A stretch of DNA of 48,470 nucleotides from Vibrio maerlii (GCF_003415655.1 NZ_QRHC01000016.1:37911-86380); one strand, 5' to 3'. Counted from the first letter of the stretch, positions 7,466 through 15,870 are shown. Numbers and translations are program-made. Notes: a model not told the origin generated them from the sequence alone.

Positions 7466-9313
7466 GTGAAAGCCATTACCACAGATATCGCAGTCATCGG
7501 CGCCGGCGGCGCTGGTCTTCGAACTGCCATTGCAGCGGCTGAAGCCAACCCGGATTTAGAAGTTGCACTGATTTCAAAAGTATACCCAATGCGTTCACAT
7601 ACCGTGGCAGCAGAAGGTGGCTCAGCAGCAGTAATCAAGGATGAAGACAGCCTAGACAACCACTTCAACGATACCGTTGGTGGTGGCGATTGGTTATGTG
7701 AACAGGACGTTGTTGAATATTTCGTTGAAAACGCAACCCGAGAAATGATCCAAATGGAGCAGTGGGGTTGTCCATGGAGCCGTAGGGAAAACGGTGAAGT
7801 GAATGTGCGTCGTTTTGGTGGCATGAAGGTTGAAAGAACCTGGTTTGCCGCCGATAAAACGGGTTTCCACATGCTTCATACCCTATTCCAAACATCCATG
7901 AAGTATGAGCAAATCAAACGCTTCGATGAATACTTCGTTGTAGACCTATTGGTTGAGAAAGGTGAAGTTCAAGGCCTTATCGCCATCCATATGTCAGAAG
8001 GTGAGTTAGTTACGATCAAAGCCAAATCTGTCGTACTAGCAACCGGTGGTGCAGGTCGCGTTTACCACTGTAATACCAACGGCGGTATTGTAACGGGTGA
8101 TGGTATGGCGATGGCATACCGCCATGGCGTGCCTCTACGTGATATGGAGTTCGTTCAGTACCACCCAACCGGTCTTCCTGGCACAGGTATCCTAATGACC
8201 GAAGGTTGTCGTGGTGAAGGCGGGATCATCGTTAACAAAGACGGCTACCGCTACCTACAAGACTACGGCATGGGTCCTGAGACTCCAGTAGGCCAACCAA
8301 AAAACAAATACATGGAACTGGGCCCTCGTGACAAAGTCTCTCAGGCTTTCTGGCACGAACAACAGAAAGGCAACACCATCAAACACCCTCTTGGTGATGT
8401 GGTGCATCTTGACCTTCGTCACCTAGGTGAAGAGTACCTGCAAGAGCGTCTACCGTTTATCTGTGAGCTAGCAAAAGCTTACGTGAACGTTGACCCAGCA
8501 AAAGAGCCAATCCCAATTCGTCCAACCGTTCACTACACCATGGGTGGTATTGAGACCGACGGTCAATGTGAAACTCGTATTACAGGTCTGTTTGCAGTTG
8601 GTGAGTGCGCATCTGTTGGCCTCCACGGTGCAAACCGCTTGGGTTCTAACTCGCTTGCTGAGTTCGTAGTATTCGGCCGTGTTGCGGGTGAACACGCAGT
8701 GAAACGCGCAGAAGAGTTCAAAGGTTGGAATGACGACTCTATCGCTAAGCAAGTGAAAGCGGTGGAAGAACGTATAGCCGCTTTGATGAATCAAGAAGGT
8801 GATGAGAACTGGGCTGATATCCGCACTGAAATGGGCCACACCATGGAAGCCGGTTGTGGTATCTACCGTCAAGAAGACTTGATGCAAGCCACCATCGATA
8901 AGATCACTGAACTGAAAGAGCGCTACAAGCGCATCAGCATCAAAGACAAAGGCAAAGTATTCAATACCGACCTTCTGTACGCCATCGAAGTGGGTTACGG
9001 CCTGGAAGTCGCAGAAGCGATGGTTCACTCAGCGATTCTCCGTAAAGAGTCTCGCGGTGCTCACCAGCGTCTCGATGATAACTGCACAGAGCGTGATGAT
9101 GAGAACTTCTTGAAGCACTCTCTGGCGTTCTACCAAGAAGGCGAAGCGCCATCTATCGACTACAGCAAGGTGACAATTACCAAGTCTCAACCAAAAGCTC
9201 GTCTATACGGTGAAGCGGCTGAGAAAGCGGCAGCAGAAGAGAAAGCAAAAGCACTGCAGGCTCAAGCTGAGAAAGCTGAACCTCAAAGCACTGAACAAGA
9301 GGAGCAAGCATAA
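7466..9313 (+). CDS. frdA: Fumarate reductase flavoprotein subunit
   Basis: A 615-residue catalytic subunit of quinol:fumarate reductase, which reduces fumarate to succinate in anaerobic respiration at the inner membrane. The GTG at 7466 is chosen because it follows GGAGGA by five bases and gives the family N-terminus MKAITTDIAVIGAGGAGLR; the frame is open further upstream to 7400 but without family similarity. The dinucleotide fold is GAGGAGLR (12-19), and covalent FAD attachment is at His45 in RSHTVAAEGG. Substrate-site segments are HPTGLPGTG, HYTMGGI and LHGANRLGSNSLAE. The last 30 residues are an Ala/Glu/Lys-rich tail that makes it about 13 residues longer than E. coli FrdA. Its stop overlaps the frdB start by one base (TAATG). 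Confidence 0.97.
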   Translation: MKAITTDIAVIGAGGAGLRTAIAAAEANPDLEVALISKVYPMRSHTVAAEGGSAAVIKDEDSLDNHFNDTVGGGDWLCEQDVVEYFVENATREMIQMEQWGCPWSRRENGEVNVRRFGGMKVERTWFAADKTGFHMLHTLFQTSMKYEQIKRFDEYFVVDLLVEKGEVQGLIAIHMSEGELVTIKAKSVVLATGGAGRVYHCNTNGGIVTGDGMAMAYRHGVPLRDMEFVQYHPTGLPGTGILMTEGCRGEGGIIVNKDGYRYLQDYGMGPETPVGQPKNKYMELGPRDKVSQAFWHEQQKGNTIKHPLGDVVHLDLRHLGEEYLQERLPFICELAKAYVNVDPAKEPIPIRPTVHYTMGGIETDGQCETRITGLFAVGECASVGLHGANRLGSNSLAEFVVFGRVAGEHAVKRAEEFKGWNDDSIAKQVKAVEERIAALMNQEGDENWADIRTEMGHTMEAGCGIYRQEDLMQATIDKITELKERYKRISIKDKGKVFNTDLLYAIEVGYGLEVAEAMVHSAILRKESRGAHQRLDDNCTERDDENFLKHSLAFYQEGEAPSIDYSKVTITKSQPKARLYGEAAEKAAAEEKAKALQAQAEKAEPQSTEQEEQA

Positions 9314-10071
9314 TGTCAGCGAATCGTATTCAGAAAGTCGATATCCTGCGTTACGACCCAGAAAAAGACGCAGAACCACACATGCAGACCTTCGAAGTAC
9401 CCTTTGATGAGACGATGTCTATCCTTGATGCTATCGGCTATATCAAAGATAACTTAGACAAAGATCTGTCTTACCGCTGGTCTTGTCGCATGGCGATCTG
9501 TGGTTCGTGCGGCATCATGGTCAATAACGTGCCAAAGCTTGCATGTAAAAGCTTCCTGCGTGACTACCCAGATGGCGTGACCATTGAACCGCTGGCAAAC
9601 TTCCCAATCGAAAAAGATTTGATTGTCGACATGACGCCGTTCATTGAGCGTCTTGAAGCCATCAAGCCATACATCATTGGCAATGATCGTAAGCCTGAAG
9701 ATGGCACCAACATCCAAACACCTGAGCAAATGGCGAAGTACAAACAATTCGCTGGCTGCATCAACTGTGGCCTCTGCTACGCAGCGTGCCCTCAGTTCGG
9801 TTTGAACCCAGAATTCATTGGTCCTGCCGCATTGACTCTTGCACATCGCTACAACCTAGATAGCCGTGATAACGGCAAAGCGGAGCGTATGGGTATCATC
9901 AATGGTGATAACGGCGCTTGGGGCTGTACGTTTGTAGGTTACTGCTCTGAGGTATGTCCGAAGAACGTAGATCCTGCTGCTGCGGTAAACCAAGGTAAAG
10001 TGGAGTCTTCAATGGACTTCGTTATTGGCATGTTCAAGCCTGACGGCAAAAAAGTCGCTGAGGAGGTGTAA
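9313..10071 (+). CDS. frdB: Fumarate reductase iron-sulfur subunit
   Basis: A 252-residue electron-transfer subunit linking FrdA to the quinol site. Three clusters are visible. The [2Fe-2S] site is CRMAICGSCGIMVNNVPKLAC (about 57-77). The [4Fe-4S] site is CINCGLCYAACP (about 150-161). The [3Fe-4S] site is around CTFVGYCSEVCPKNVDP (about 197-213). Translation is probably coupled to frdA through the TAATG overlap, and frdC starts two bases after the stop. Confidence 0.97.
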   Translation: MSANRIQKVDILRYDPEKDAEPHMQTFEVPFDETMSILDAIGYIKDNLDKDLSYRWSCRMAICGSCGIMVNNVPKLACKSFLRDYPDGVTIEPLANFPIEKDLIVDMTPFIERLEAIKPYIIGNDRKPEDGTNIQTPEQMAKYKQFAGCINCGLCYAACPQFGLNPEFIGPAALTLAHRYNLDSRDNGKAERMGIINGDNGAWGCTFVGYCSEVCPKNVDPAAAVNQGKVESSMDFVIGMFKPDGKKVAEEV

Positions 10072-10073
10072 CC

Positions 10074-10457
10074 ATGAGTAATCGTAAACCTTATGTTCGC
10101 GATGTGAAGCGCACTTGGTGGAAGGATCACGCTTTCTATCGCTTCTACATGCTACGTGAAGCAACGGTATTACCGGTGATCCTGTTCACCCTGTTCCTGA
10201 CTATCGGCCTAGGTGCTTTAGTAAAAGGCCCTGAAGCGTGGCAAAGCTGGCTCGGCTTTATGGCGAACCCAGTGGTTGTAGCAATCAACATTGTCGCACT
10301 GGCAGGTAGCTTGCTGCATGCACACACCTTCTTCAATATGTTCCCGCAAGTGATGCCTATTCGCTTCAAAGGGAAACCTATTGATAAGAAGATCATCGTT
10401 TTAGCTCAGTGGGCCGCAGTTGCGTTCATCTCACTGGTTGTTCTGATTGTGGTGTAA
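10074..10457 (+). CDS. frdC: Fumarate reductase membrane anchor subunit C
   Basis: A 127-residue hydrophobic protein with three transmembrane helices (about 27-50, 60-85, 105-127) that anchors FrdAB and with FrdD forms the menaquinol site. The N-terminus NRKPYVRDVKRTWWKDHAFYRFYMLREAT is the FrdC signature; its Arg and Glu are conserved near the quinone pocket. A GGAGG sequence lies inside the end of frdB just before the start. Length is close to E. coli FrdC (131). Confidence 0.95.
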   Translation: MSNRKPYVRDVKRTWWKDHAFYRFYMLREATVLPVILFTLFLTIGLGALVKGPEAWQSWLGFMANPVVVAINIVALAGSLLHAHTFFNMFPQVMPIRFKGKPIDKKIIVLAQWAAVAFISLVVLIVV

Positions 10458-10468
10458 GGAGTAAAACA

Positions 10469-10846
10469 ATGAAACCGAATTTCAAAGTCGACCGCACACC
10501 AAAACGTTCAGACGAGCCGATCTGGTGGGGGCTATTTGGTGCAGGTGGTACATGGTTTGCCATGATCACACCAATCACAATCCTGGTGCTAGGTATTCTC
10601 GCACCACTTGGTATTATCGACGCTGAAGCACTCAGCTATGAACGAGTGTCTGCCTTTGCGAAAACCATCATTGGTGCGCTATTTATCATCGCGACACTAG
10701 CGCTACCAATGTGGCATGCAATGCACCGTGTTCACCACGGTATGCACGATCTAAAGATCCATGCGGGCGTACTAGGTAAGGTGATCTGCTACTTTATTGC
10801 AGCATTGATCAGTGCGTTGTCAGTGATTTTCTTGATTATGGTATAA
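10469..10846 (+). CDS. frdD: Fumarate reductase membrane anchor subunit D
   Basis: A 125-residue membrane anchor with three hydrophobic helices, beginning MKPNFKVDRTPKRSDEPIWW. The open frame extends upstream to 10409, but the ATG at 10469 follows TAAGGAGTAAAACA (GGAG, good spacing) and matches the family N-terminus. It carries the conserved MHRVHHGMHDLKIH segment near residue 86. It is the last gene of the operon and is followed by a strong bidirectional terminator. Confidence 0.95.
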   Translation: MKPNFKVDRTPKRSDEPIWWGLFGAGGTWFAMITPITILVLGILAPLGIIDAEALSYERVSAFAKTIIGALFIIATLALPMWHAMHRVHHGMHDLKIHAGVLGKVICYFIAALISALSVIFLIMV

Positions 10847-10900
10847 GAGCAGAGCGCTGCGCTTAAAGATTTTAGAACGCTGCGCTCACAGAAAGATCAA

Positions 10901-10940
10901 AAAGGCCGATGCAATCTGGATTGCATCGGCCTTTCTTTTA
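10901..10940 (+). terminator. Bidirectional terminator between frdD and efp
   Basis: A perfect 15-bp stem (AAAGGCCGATGCAAT / ATTGCATCGGCCTTT) with a four-base loop. A T-rich run follows on the plus strand (CTTTCTTTTA) and TTTTTGATC on the minus strand. It separates the convergent frdABCD and efp transcripts and should stop both. Confidence 0.9.
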
Positions 10941-10974
10941 GAAGCTAGAAAACGTTCTTAGCTAGAACCTTATT

Positions 10975-11541
10975 CTATTTTACGCGACCAACGTACTCAG
11001 CAGAGCGAGTATCTACCTTGATCACTTCACCGATAGCGATGAATAGAGGTACACGTACTACAGCGCCTGTAGATAGTGTTGCTGGCTTACCACCTGTACC
11101 TTGAGTATCACCTTTTAGGCCTGGATCAGTATCAGTCACTTCAAGCTCAACGAAGTTTGGTGGTGTTACTGCGATTGGGTTACCGTTCCACAGTGTGATC
11201 ATACAAGTGTTGTTTTCTACCAACCACTTAGCGTTCTCACCAACCGCTTTTACGTCTGCAGCGATTTGTTCGAATGTTTCGCTGTTCATAAAGTGGTAGA
11301 ATTCGCCGTCTGTGTATAGGTAATCTAGATCGATATCCATAACGTCAGCAACTTCAACCGTTTCGCCAGACTTAAATGTCTTCTCTAGCACCTTACCAGA
11401 AAGAAGTTTACGAATTTTCACACGGTTGAACGCTTGGCCTTTACCTGGTTTAACATATTCGTTTTCCAAGATTACGCAAGGCTCGCTATCAAGCATTAGC
11501 TTAAGACCGCCTTTGAATTCATTAGTGCTAACTGTAGCCAT
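10975..11541 (-). CDS. efp: Translation elongation factor P
   Basis: A 188-residue factor that rescues ribosomes stalled at polyproline stretches. The modified residue is Lys34 in YVKPGKGQAF, the lysine that EpmA beta-lysylates. The three-beta-domain length (188) is the family norm. The final residues EYVGRVK are typical. The start is preceded by AAGAGGAAATA. It is divergent from epmB with only 32 bp between the start codons, so both promoters must lie in this short gap or overlap the coding starts. Confidence 0.98.
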   Translation of the reverse strand: MATVSTNEFKGGLKLMLDSEPCVILENEYVKPGKGQAFNRVKIRKLLSGKVLEKTFKSGETVEVADVMDIDLDYLYTDGEFYHFMNSETFEQIAADVKAVGENAKWLVENNTCMITLWNGNPIAVTPPNFVELEVTDTDPGLKGDTQGTGGKPATLSTGAVVRVPLFIAIGEVIKVDTRSAEYVGRVK

Positions 11542-11573
11542 TATTTCCTCTTACATTGTTAGAGTTTAATCCA

Positions 11574-12596
11574 ATGCCGCACATAATAACCCGAAAAGCC
11601 GATTCTGTTGAGCAAAACTGGCTCAAACAACTAGCTAATGGGATCTCAACCCCTGAAGAATTGCTCAAGCAACTCGATATTGACCCAAGCAATTGGCAAA
11701 ACGACTTTTCTGCTCGTGAGTTATTCCCGATGCGAGTCCCTCAAAGCTTTATCGATAGAATGGAAAAAGGCAATCCGCACGATCCACTTTTGCGTCAGGT
11801 ATTGCCTATCAGCGATGAGTTTAAGATTAAGAAAGGCTATTCCCAAGATCCTCTGGAAGAGCAGAGCAACGATACGCCAGGGTTATTGCACAAATACAAA
11901 AACCGCGCATTGATGATTGTGAAAGGTGGATGTGCGATTAATTGTCGATACTGCTTCCGTCGTCACTTCCCGTACCAAGATAACAAGGGCACGAAGGCGG
12001 TTTGGCAACAAAGTCTAGATTACATTTCAAAGCATCAAGAGCTGAATGAAGTGATTTTATCAGGCGGCGACCCATTAATGGCAAAAGATGGAGAGCTTGA
12101 GTGGCTCATCAATCATATCGCTGATATTCAACACATCCGCACTCTGCGCATTCATAGCCGTTTGCCAGTTGTCATTCCTGCGCGAGTCACTGAAGAGCTG
12201 TGTAATTTATTGGAATCATCACGCTTACAGGTAGTGATGGTCACGCATTTGAATCACGCCAATGAGGTCAATGACGAGTTTCGAGAGGCAATGGCAAAGC
12301 TTAAAAAAGCTGGAATCATTCTGCTTAACCAAGGCGTTCTGCTCAAAGATGTGAATGATAGTGTTGAGGCACAAGTTGCGCTGAGTGAAGCCCTGTTCTC
12401 CGCTGGAATTTTGCCTTATTACCTTCATGTATTGGACAAGGTTCAGGGGGCTGCGCACTTTTTCGTTTCTGATCAAGAAGCAAAAAACATTATGTCGGGT
12501 CTAATTAAAGAGGTTTCTGGTTACTTGGTGCCTAAGCTGACTCGTGAGATTGGTGGACGCGACAGTAAAACACCACTCGATTTACACCTTGAATAG
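11574..12596 (+). CDS. epmB: EF-P beta-lysylation protein EpmB (lysine 2,3-aminomutase)
   Basis: A 340-residue radical SAM/PLP enzyme that isomerises (S)-alpha-lysine to (R)-beta-lysine for EF-P. The SAM-cluster motif is C120-X3-C124-X2-C127 (GCAINCRYCFRRHFPY). LSGGDPL lies near residue 164 and a C-terminal PLP-binding region includes PYYLHVLDKVQGAAHF. The frame is open from a TTG at 11556, but the ATG at 11574 (MPHIITRKAD) matches E. coli EpmB (342 aa). Completes the epmA-efp-epmB set. Confidence 0.96.
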   Translation: MPHIITRKADSVEQNWLKQLANGISTPEELLKQLDIDPSNWQNDFSARELFPMRVPQSFIDRMEKGNPHDPLLRQVLPISDEFKIKKGYSQDPLEEQSNDTPGLLHKYKNRALMIVKGGCAINCRYCFRRHFPYQDNKGTKAVWQQSLDYISKHQELNEVILSGGDPLMAKDGELEWLINHIADIQHIRTLRIHSRLPVVIPARVTEELCNLLESSRLQVVMVTHLNHANEVNDEFREAMAKLKKAGIILLNQGVLLKDVNDSVEAQVALSEALFSAGILPYYLHVLDKVQGAAHFFVSDQEAKNIMSGLIKEVSGYLVPKLTREIGGRDSKTPLDLHLE

Positions 12597-12692
12597 CTTT
12601 TTGCATGTTGAGTAAGTAATCGTTTAGACAAACATAATTCGTTAGAGCCTCGTAGAAGAAGTGTGCATAGTTCGCCGTTTCTGGAGGCCGAC

Positions 12693-13202
12693 ATGAACCC
12701 ACATCCACTTAGCGATATTTTCAACTCAGACCTACTCAGTATCGAGCCATTCAATTGGCTGGCTCTGCTGTGTTGCGCCATTACCGGCACCTTGATTGGC
12801 AGTGAACGCCAAACACGCGGCAAGCCAGTTGGTATCCGAACCTCTATTTTGATAGTAGGTGGTACCTATGTGTTTATGACGCTGGTTGTGTCACTTTCCC
12901 CCAACTCACTCGATCAATCACGAGTACTCGGGCAAATCATCACCGGTATCGGCTTCTTAGGTGCGGGGGTAATGATGACTCGAGATGGTAAGATCCACGG
13001 CGTGACATCGGCGGCTATCATCTGGGTATTGGCAGGTTTAGGGCTGATGATCGGCTTAGGTTACTTCAAGCAATCCATTATCTTCACACTGCTGATGCTG
13101 AGTGTGTTACTTGGCGTAGATAAGTTAGAAAATAGCTTCCAGGCTCTGCGTCGTGGCGTTCATCAAAGAATGAAACTCACACGCAAACGCCATCACAAGT
13201 AA
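12693..13202 (+). CDS. MgtC/SapB-family membrane protein
   Basis: A 169-residue inner-membrane protein with about four to five hydrophobic helices. It has the MgtC/SapB core: GTLIGSERQTRGKPVGIRTS (about 36-55, the conserved G-x-E-R-Q and R-T), then the GxGFLGAGVMM-type segment (TGIGFLGAGVMMTRDG). The ATG at 12693 follows CTGGAGGCCGAC, a strong Shine-Dalgarno, so the ten codons upstream from GTG 12663 are rejected. It lacks the long C-terminal domain of Salmonella MgtC. Role unknown; relatives affect Mg2+ homeostasis or inhibit ATP synthase. Confidence 0.88.
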   Translation: MNPHPLSDIFNSDLLSIEPFNWLALLCCAITGTLIGSERQTRGKPVGIRTSILIVGGTYVFMTLVVSLSPNSLDQSRVLGQIITGIGFLGAGVMMTRDGKIHGVTSAAIIWVLAGLGLMIGLGYFKQSIIFTLLMLSVLLGVDKLENSFQALRRGVHQRMKLTRKRHHK

Positions 13203-13212
13203 TCGAAAACGA

Positions 13213-13237
13213 AAAAAGGAGCCATCGGCTCCTTTTT
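13213..13237 (+). terminator. Bidirectional terminator between the mgtC-like gene and zapB
   Basis: AAAAAGGAGCC-ATC-GGCTCCTTTTT: an 11-bp stem with a three-base loop ending in T5, with A-runs on the other side giving T-runs on the minus strand. It serves both convergent genes. Confidence 0.88.
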
Positions 13238-13258
13238 CAACATTCTGCGTTGTAGAGA

Positions 13259-13501
13259 TTACTCTACTTCGTCCATCTTACCTAGAAGACCACGAATACG
13301 CTCTTGCCAAGCACCGTGCTCATCACGCATGCGTTGGTTCGCTTGTTCTAGTTCTTCACGGTTTGAACGTAGCTCGTTTGCTTCAGAAGCAAGCTGCTCT
13401 TTTTGTTCTTTTAGTTCTTCAACTTCCATTTGCAATAGTGCAATGGTATCAACTGCAGTTTGAACTTTTGCTTCTAGTTGCTCTAGCACTTCAAAAGACA
13501 T
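13259..13501 (-). CDS. zapB: Cell division protein ZapB
   Basis: An 80-residue, almost entirely coiled-coil protein. The heptad pattern runs from residue 3 to about 70 (VLEQLEAKVQTAVDTIALLQ, then Glu/Lys/Leu-rich repeats). It ends in WQERIRGLLGKMDEVE, matching E. coli ZapB (81 aa). ZapB assembles at the Z-ring with ZapA and links it to the terminus through MatP. Convergent with the mgtC-like gene and divergent from glpX. Confidence 0.95.
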   Translation of the reverse strand: MSFEVLEQLEAKVQTAVDTIALLQMEVEELKEQKEQLASEANELRSNREELEQANQRMRDEHGAWQERIRGLLGKMDEVE

Positions 13502-13751
13502 GTTAGCCTACCTATAATTATCTGGTGTTCAGTGAAGTTCCCTTCACAATTTCTTTGTTCCATTCTACTCAGACAGCGGTTAATAGATACTCCCTAAACA
13601 CGCTTTTTTTGTCATTTGGTCAAAAAAACAACGCAAATTAACAAAAGTCTTGCTTAAGTATTGAAACCAAGAGATTTAAGGCTCTAATAACCCTTCAATT
13701 TAGACACCAAGAATTAATCTATATCAACTCATCAGTCCACTTGCTCTAAAA

Positions 13752-13783
13752 AGGCAAACGTTTACTTGTAACTGTGGTAGAAT
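13752..13783 (+). promoter_or_regulatory. glpX promoter with a LacI/PurR-type operator
   Basis: An extended -10 box (TGG-TAGAAT, 13775-13783) lies 45 bp before glpX. Its -35 area is replaced by the pseudo-palindrome AGGCAAACGTTTACTT (13752-13767). The core GCAAACGTTTAC resembles the PurR box (consensus ACGCAAACGTTTGCGT), so a LacI-family repressor such as PurR could block the promoter. Further upstream (about 13604-13628) is an AT-rich inverted repeat (T7G ... CA7). The rest of the 327-bp gap shows nothing else I can support. Confidence 0.45.
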
Positions 13784-13828
13784 ATGCGCCGAAATTTTCC
13801 GTTCCTTTCAATCTAAGTTGGAGTCAAC

Positions 13829-14836
13829 ATGAAACGCGATTTAGCAATGGCATTCTCTCGTGTTACTGAAGGCGCAGCACTTGCTGGTTACAAGTGGTTA
13901 GGCCGAGGTGACAAAAACGCTGCAGATGGTGCAGCGGTAGAAGTAATGCGTAGCCTGCTCAATAAAACCGAGATCAGCGGTGAAATTGTTATTGGTGAGG
14001 GTGAAATCGACGATGCTCCAATGCTGTATATTGGTGAAAACGTAGGTATTGGTGGTGATGCTGTAGATATCGCTGTCGACCCTATTGAAGGAACTCGCAT
14101 GACTGCAATGGGCCAAGCAAATGCACTGGCAGTACTTGCTGCGGGCGAAAAAGGTAGCTTCCTAAAAGCTCCTGACATGTACATGGAAAAACTGGTTGTC
14201 GGTCCAGCGGCGAAAGGCTGCATTGACCTCGATAAGCCACTAGCAGAAAACCTACGCAACATTGCAGATGCATTGGGTAAAACACTAGACACATTGGTTG
14301 TTATCACCCTAGCAAAACCTCGCCACGACGAAGTGATTGCAGAGATGCAAAAAATGGGTGTTCGCGTTTTTGCTGTGCCAGATGGTGATGTAGCAGCGTC
14401 TATCCTGACTTGTATGCCAGACAGCGAAGTTGATGTGATGTACTGCATCGGTGGCGCACCAGAAGGTGTAGTATCAGCAGCCGTTATCCGTGCGCTTGAT
14501 GGCGACATGCACGGCCGCCTACTACCTCGTCACGAAGTAAAAGGCGATACAGAAGAGAACCGTAAGCACGGTGAGCTTGAGCTACAACGTTGCGCAGAGA
14601 TGGGCGTTGAAGCAGGCAAACTTCTGAAGATGGAAGACATGGCTCGCAGTGACGATGTTGTATTCTCAGCAACTGGCATCACGAAAGGTGACCTACTTGA
14701 AGGCATCGGCCGTCAAGGTAACATCGCGACAACAGAGACACTGCTTATTCGCGGTCGTTGCCGAACGATCCGTCGCATCAAATCAATGCACTACCTAGAG
14801 CGTAAAGATCCGGAAGTACGTGATAAGATTCTTTAA
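13829..14836 (+). CDS. glpX: Fructose-1,6-bisphosphatase class II
   Basis: A 335-residue metal-dependent phosphatase converting fructose-1,6-bisphosphate to fructose-6-phosphate in gluconeogenesis. Metal and substrate motifs are GEGEIDDAPMLYIGE (about 57-71) and DPIEGTRMTAMGQ (about 85-97). GGAPEGVVSAAVIRALDG lies near residue 210 and a typical GRCRTIRRIKS sequence near the end. Length equals that of E. coli GlpX (336). The start follows TTGGAGTCAAC. Unlike E. coli it is not in a glpFK operon; it has its own promoter and terminator. Confidence 0.96.
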   Translation: MKRDLAMAFSRVTEGAALAGYKWLGRGDKNAADGAAVEVMRSLLNKTEISGEIVIGEGEIDDAPMLYIGENVGIGGDAVDIAVDPIEGTRMTAMGQANALAVLAAGEKGSFLKAPDMYMEKLVVGPAAKGCIDLDKPLAENLRNIADALGKTLDTLVVITLAKPRHDEVIAEMQKMGVRVFAVPDGDVAASILTCMPDSEVDVMYCIGGAPEGVVSAAVIRALDGDMHGRLLPRHEVKGDTEENRKHGELELQRCAEMGVEAGKLLKMEDMARSDDVVFSATGITKGDLLEGIGRQGNIATTETLLIRGRCRTIRRIKSMHYLERKDPEVRDKIL

Positions 14837-14867
14837 GAGCTAGAGAGCTAGAGAGCTAGAAGAATTT

Positions 14868-14902
14868 AAGAGGGTTGATGTGAGAGCATCAACCCTCTTT
14901 TG
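14868..14902 (+). terminator. Terminator after glpX
   Basis: A 13-bp stem AAGAGGGTTGATG / CATCAACCCTCTT with a six-base loop, followed by TTGTT. Between the glpX stop and this hairpin is a short direct repeat of GAGAGCTA (about 14837-14860, three copies). Confidence 0.85.
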
Positions 14903-14972
14903 TTACGTAAGTGTGAATTTCTCGCCCTTGAAAGCTAGGAACTTAATGCACTTTCCCCCATAATGCCCCCTG

Positions 14973-15139
14973 TAATACCAATTGCATCAATTAGATGTTC
15001 AGAAAATTGCTCAGGAAAAATCGCTTAGAACAAGGCAAAGATTGCAGCTAGCTAGTTGTTCTACCTACAAAATCTTTAACGCGGTTATCAGCGATTTTAA
15101 CAAGCAAGAATGATCAGATAATTGATGTTATTGGTATAA
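14973..15139. mobile_element. MITE-like palindromic element, 167 bp
   Basis: The ends are 21-bp terminal inverted repeats with three mismatches (TAATACCAATTGCATCAATTA at 14973-14993, with the complement of TTATACCAATAACATCAATTA at 15119-15139). Inside, AAAAATCGCT pairs with AGCGATTTT and AAGATT with AATCTT, so the whole element can fold into one long imperfect hairpin. There is no coding capacity. I recall similar TACCAAT-ended elements as common in Vibrio genomes; copy number was not checked. Its right end is 14 bp before the next start codon, so it now forms the upstream region of the regulator gene. Confidence 0.7.
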
Positions 15140-15153
15140 GTAGGGAAAGAAGT

Positions 15154-15774
15154 ATGAAGACCAGTGACAAAATCATCGACAAAATAAAGCGTGAAGGGGC
15201 AATCACTGCCAAACAGATCGCCGAAAGCTTTGGTATCACCTCGATGGGTGCACGGCAGCACCTACAAGGGCTAGAAGATGATGGCATCGTCGAGTTCTAC
15301 GACCAAAAAGTCAAAGTTGGCCGCCCTACCCGTCACTGGAAACTGACTGAAAAAGGCCATCAGCAGTTTGCAGACCGTCATAGTGAGCTCGCCATTCAAG
15401 TCATTGATGCCGTAGAAGAGTTATTTGGTGAAGCTGGACTCACCCAAGTGGCGAACCAACGCGAACAACAAACCCTGCAACGCTACCTTCCTCTATTTTC
15501 AAACATTGATGACCTTGAAACTCGTGTAGCAGAGTTAGCAAAACTGCGCAGCGCAGAGGGCTACATGGCGGAATATCAAGCTACTCATGATGGCTTTCTA
15601 CTGATAGAAAATCACTGTCCTATCTGCAAAGCCGCCACTCGCTGTGAGGCTCTGTGCCAATCCGAACTCAGCATTTTCCAGACATTGCTTGGGGATAATG
15701 TTTCGGTTTCTCGCACCGAACATATCGTGCAATCTCAACGTCGCTGCTGCTATCAAATCACGCAAAATCAGTAA
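15154..15774 (+). CDS. SufR-like winged-helix regulator with Cys cluster
   Basis: A 206-residue cytoplasmic DNA-binding protein. Residues 1-65 form a winged helix-turn-helix (QIAESFGITSMGARQHLQGLEDDG, then the wing GRPTRHWKLTEKGH). The C-terminal half carries cysteines at 155, 158, 164, 168, 198 and 199. C155-X12-C168 followed by a late Cys is the spacing of cyanobacterial SufR, an Fe-S repressor of suf genes. An iron-sulfur or redox sensor is therefore likely, but its targets are unknown. The start follows AGTAGGGAAAGAAGT. A MITE-like element ends 14 bp upstream, and a DUF3135 gene follows. Confidence 0.8.
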   Translation: MKTSDKIIDKIKREGAITAKQIAESFGITSMGARQHLQGLEDDGIVEFYDQKVKVGRPTRHWKLTEKGHQQFADRHSELAIQVIDAVEELFGEAGLTQVANQREQQTLQRYLPLFSNIDDLETRVAELAKLRSAEGYMAEYQATHDGFLLIENHCPICKAATRCEALCQSELSIFQTLLGDNVSVSRTEHIVQSQRRCCYQITQNQ

Positions 15775-15784
15775 TTATCCATTC

Positions 15785-15821
15785 GTCAATTAATTGACAC
15801 CGATATCAAACCTAGTCTATT
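15785..15821 (+). promoter_or_regulatory. Palindromic operator and promoter before the DUF3135 gene
   Basis: A perfect 14-bp palindrome GTCAATTAATTGAC (15785-15798) starts 10 bp after the regulator stop and overlaps a consensus -35 box TTGACA (15794-15799). A 16-bp spacer leads to TCTATT (15816-15821) as a weak -10. The arrangement suggests a dimeric repressor, possibly the adjacent SufR-like protein, binding over the -35. Binding by that protein is inference. Confidence 0.45.
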
Positions 15822-15870
15822 CCTTGTATATGAGCACACCACATAGCTCAGCTATGTTCATAAACAAGGA
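15821..15870 (+). promoter_or_regulatory. Leader fold covering the DUF3135 ribosome binding site
   Basis: TCCTTGTATATGA (15821-15833) is complementary at 12 of 13 positions to TCATAAACAAGGA (15858-15870), which contains the AGGA Shine-Dalgarno. Between them a second perfect 8-bp hairpin, ACATAGCT/AGCTATGT, sits at 15841-15857. A transcript spanning the whole region would hide the ribosome binding site. If transcription starts at the promoter just upstream (about 15828), only part of the outer stem would be made. Confidence 0.5.

Noticed and set aside
8468..9028. 186-codon frame antisense to frdA
   Set aside because: Shadow of a highly expressed, codon-biased gene; no independent signals.
13888..14508. 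206-codon frame antisense to glpX
   Set aside because: Low-complexity Ser/Ala-rich translation typical of an antisense shadow.
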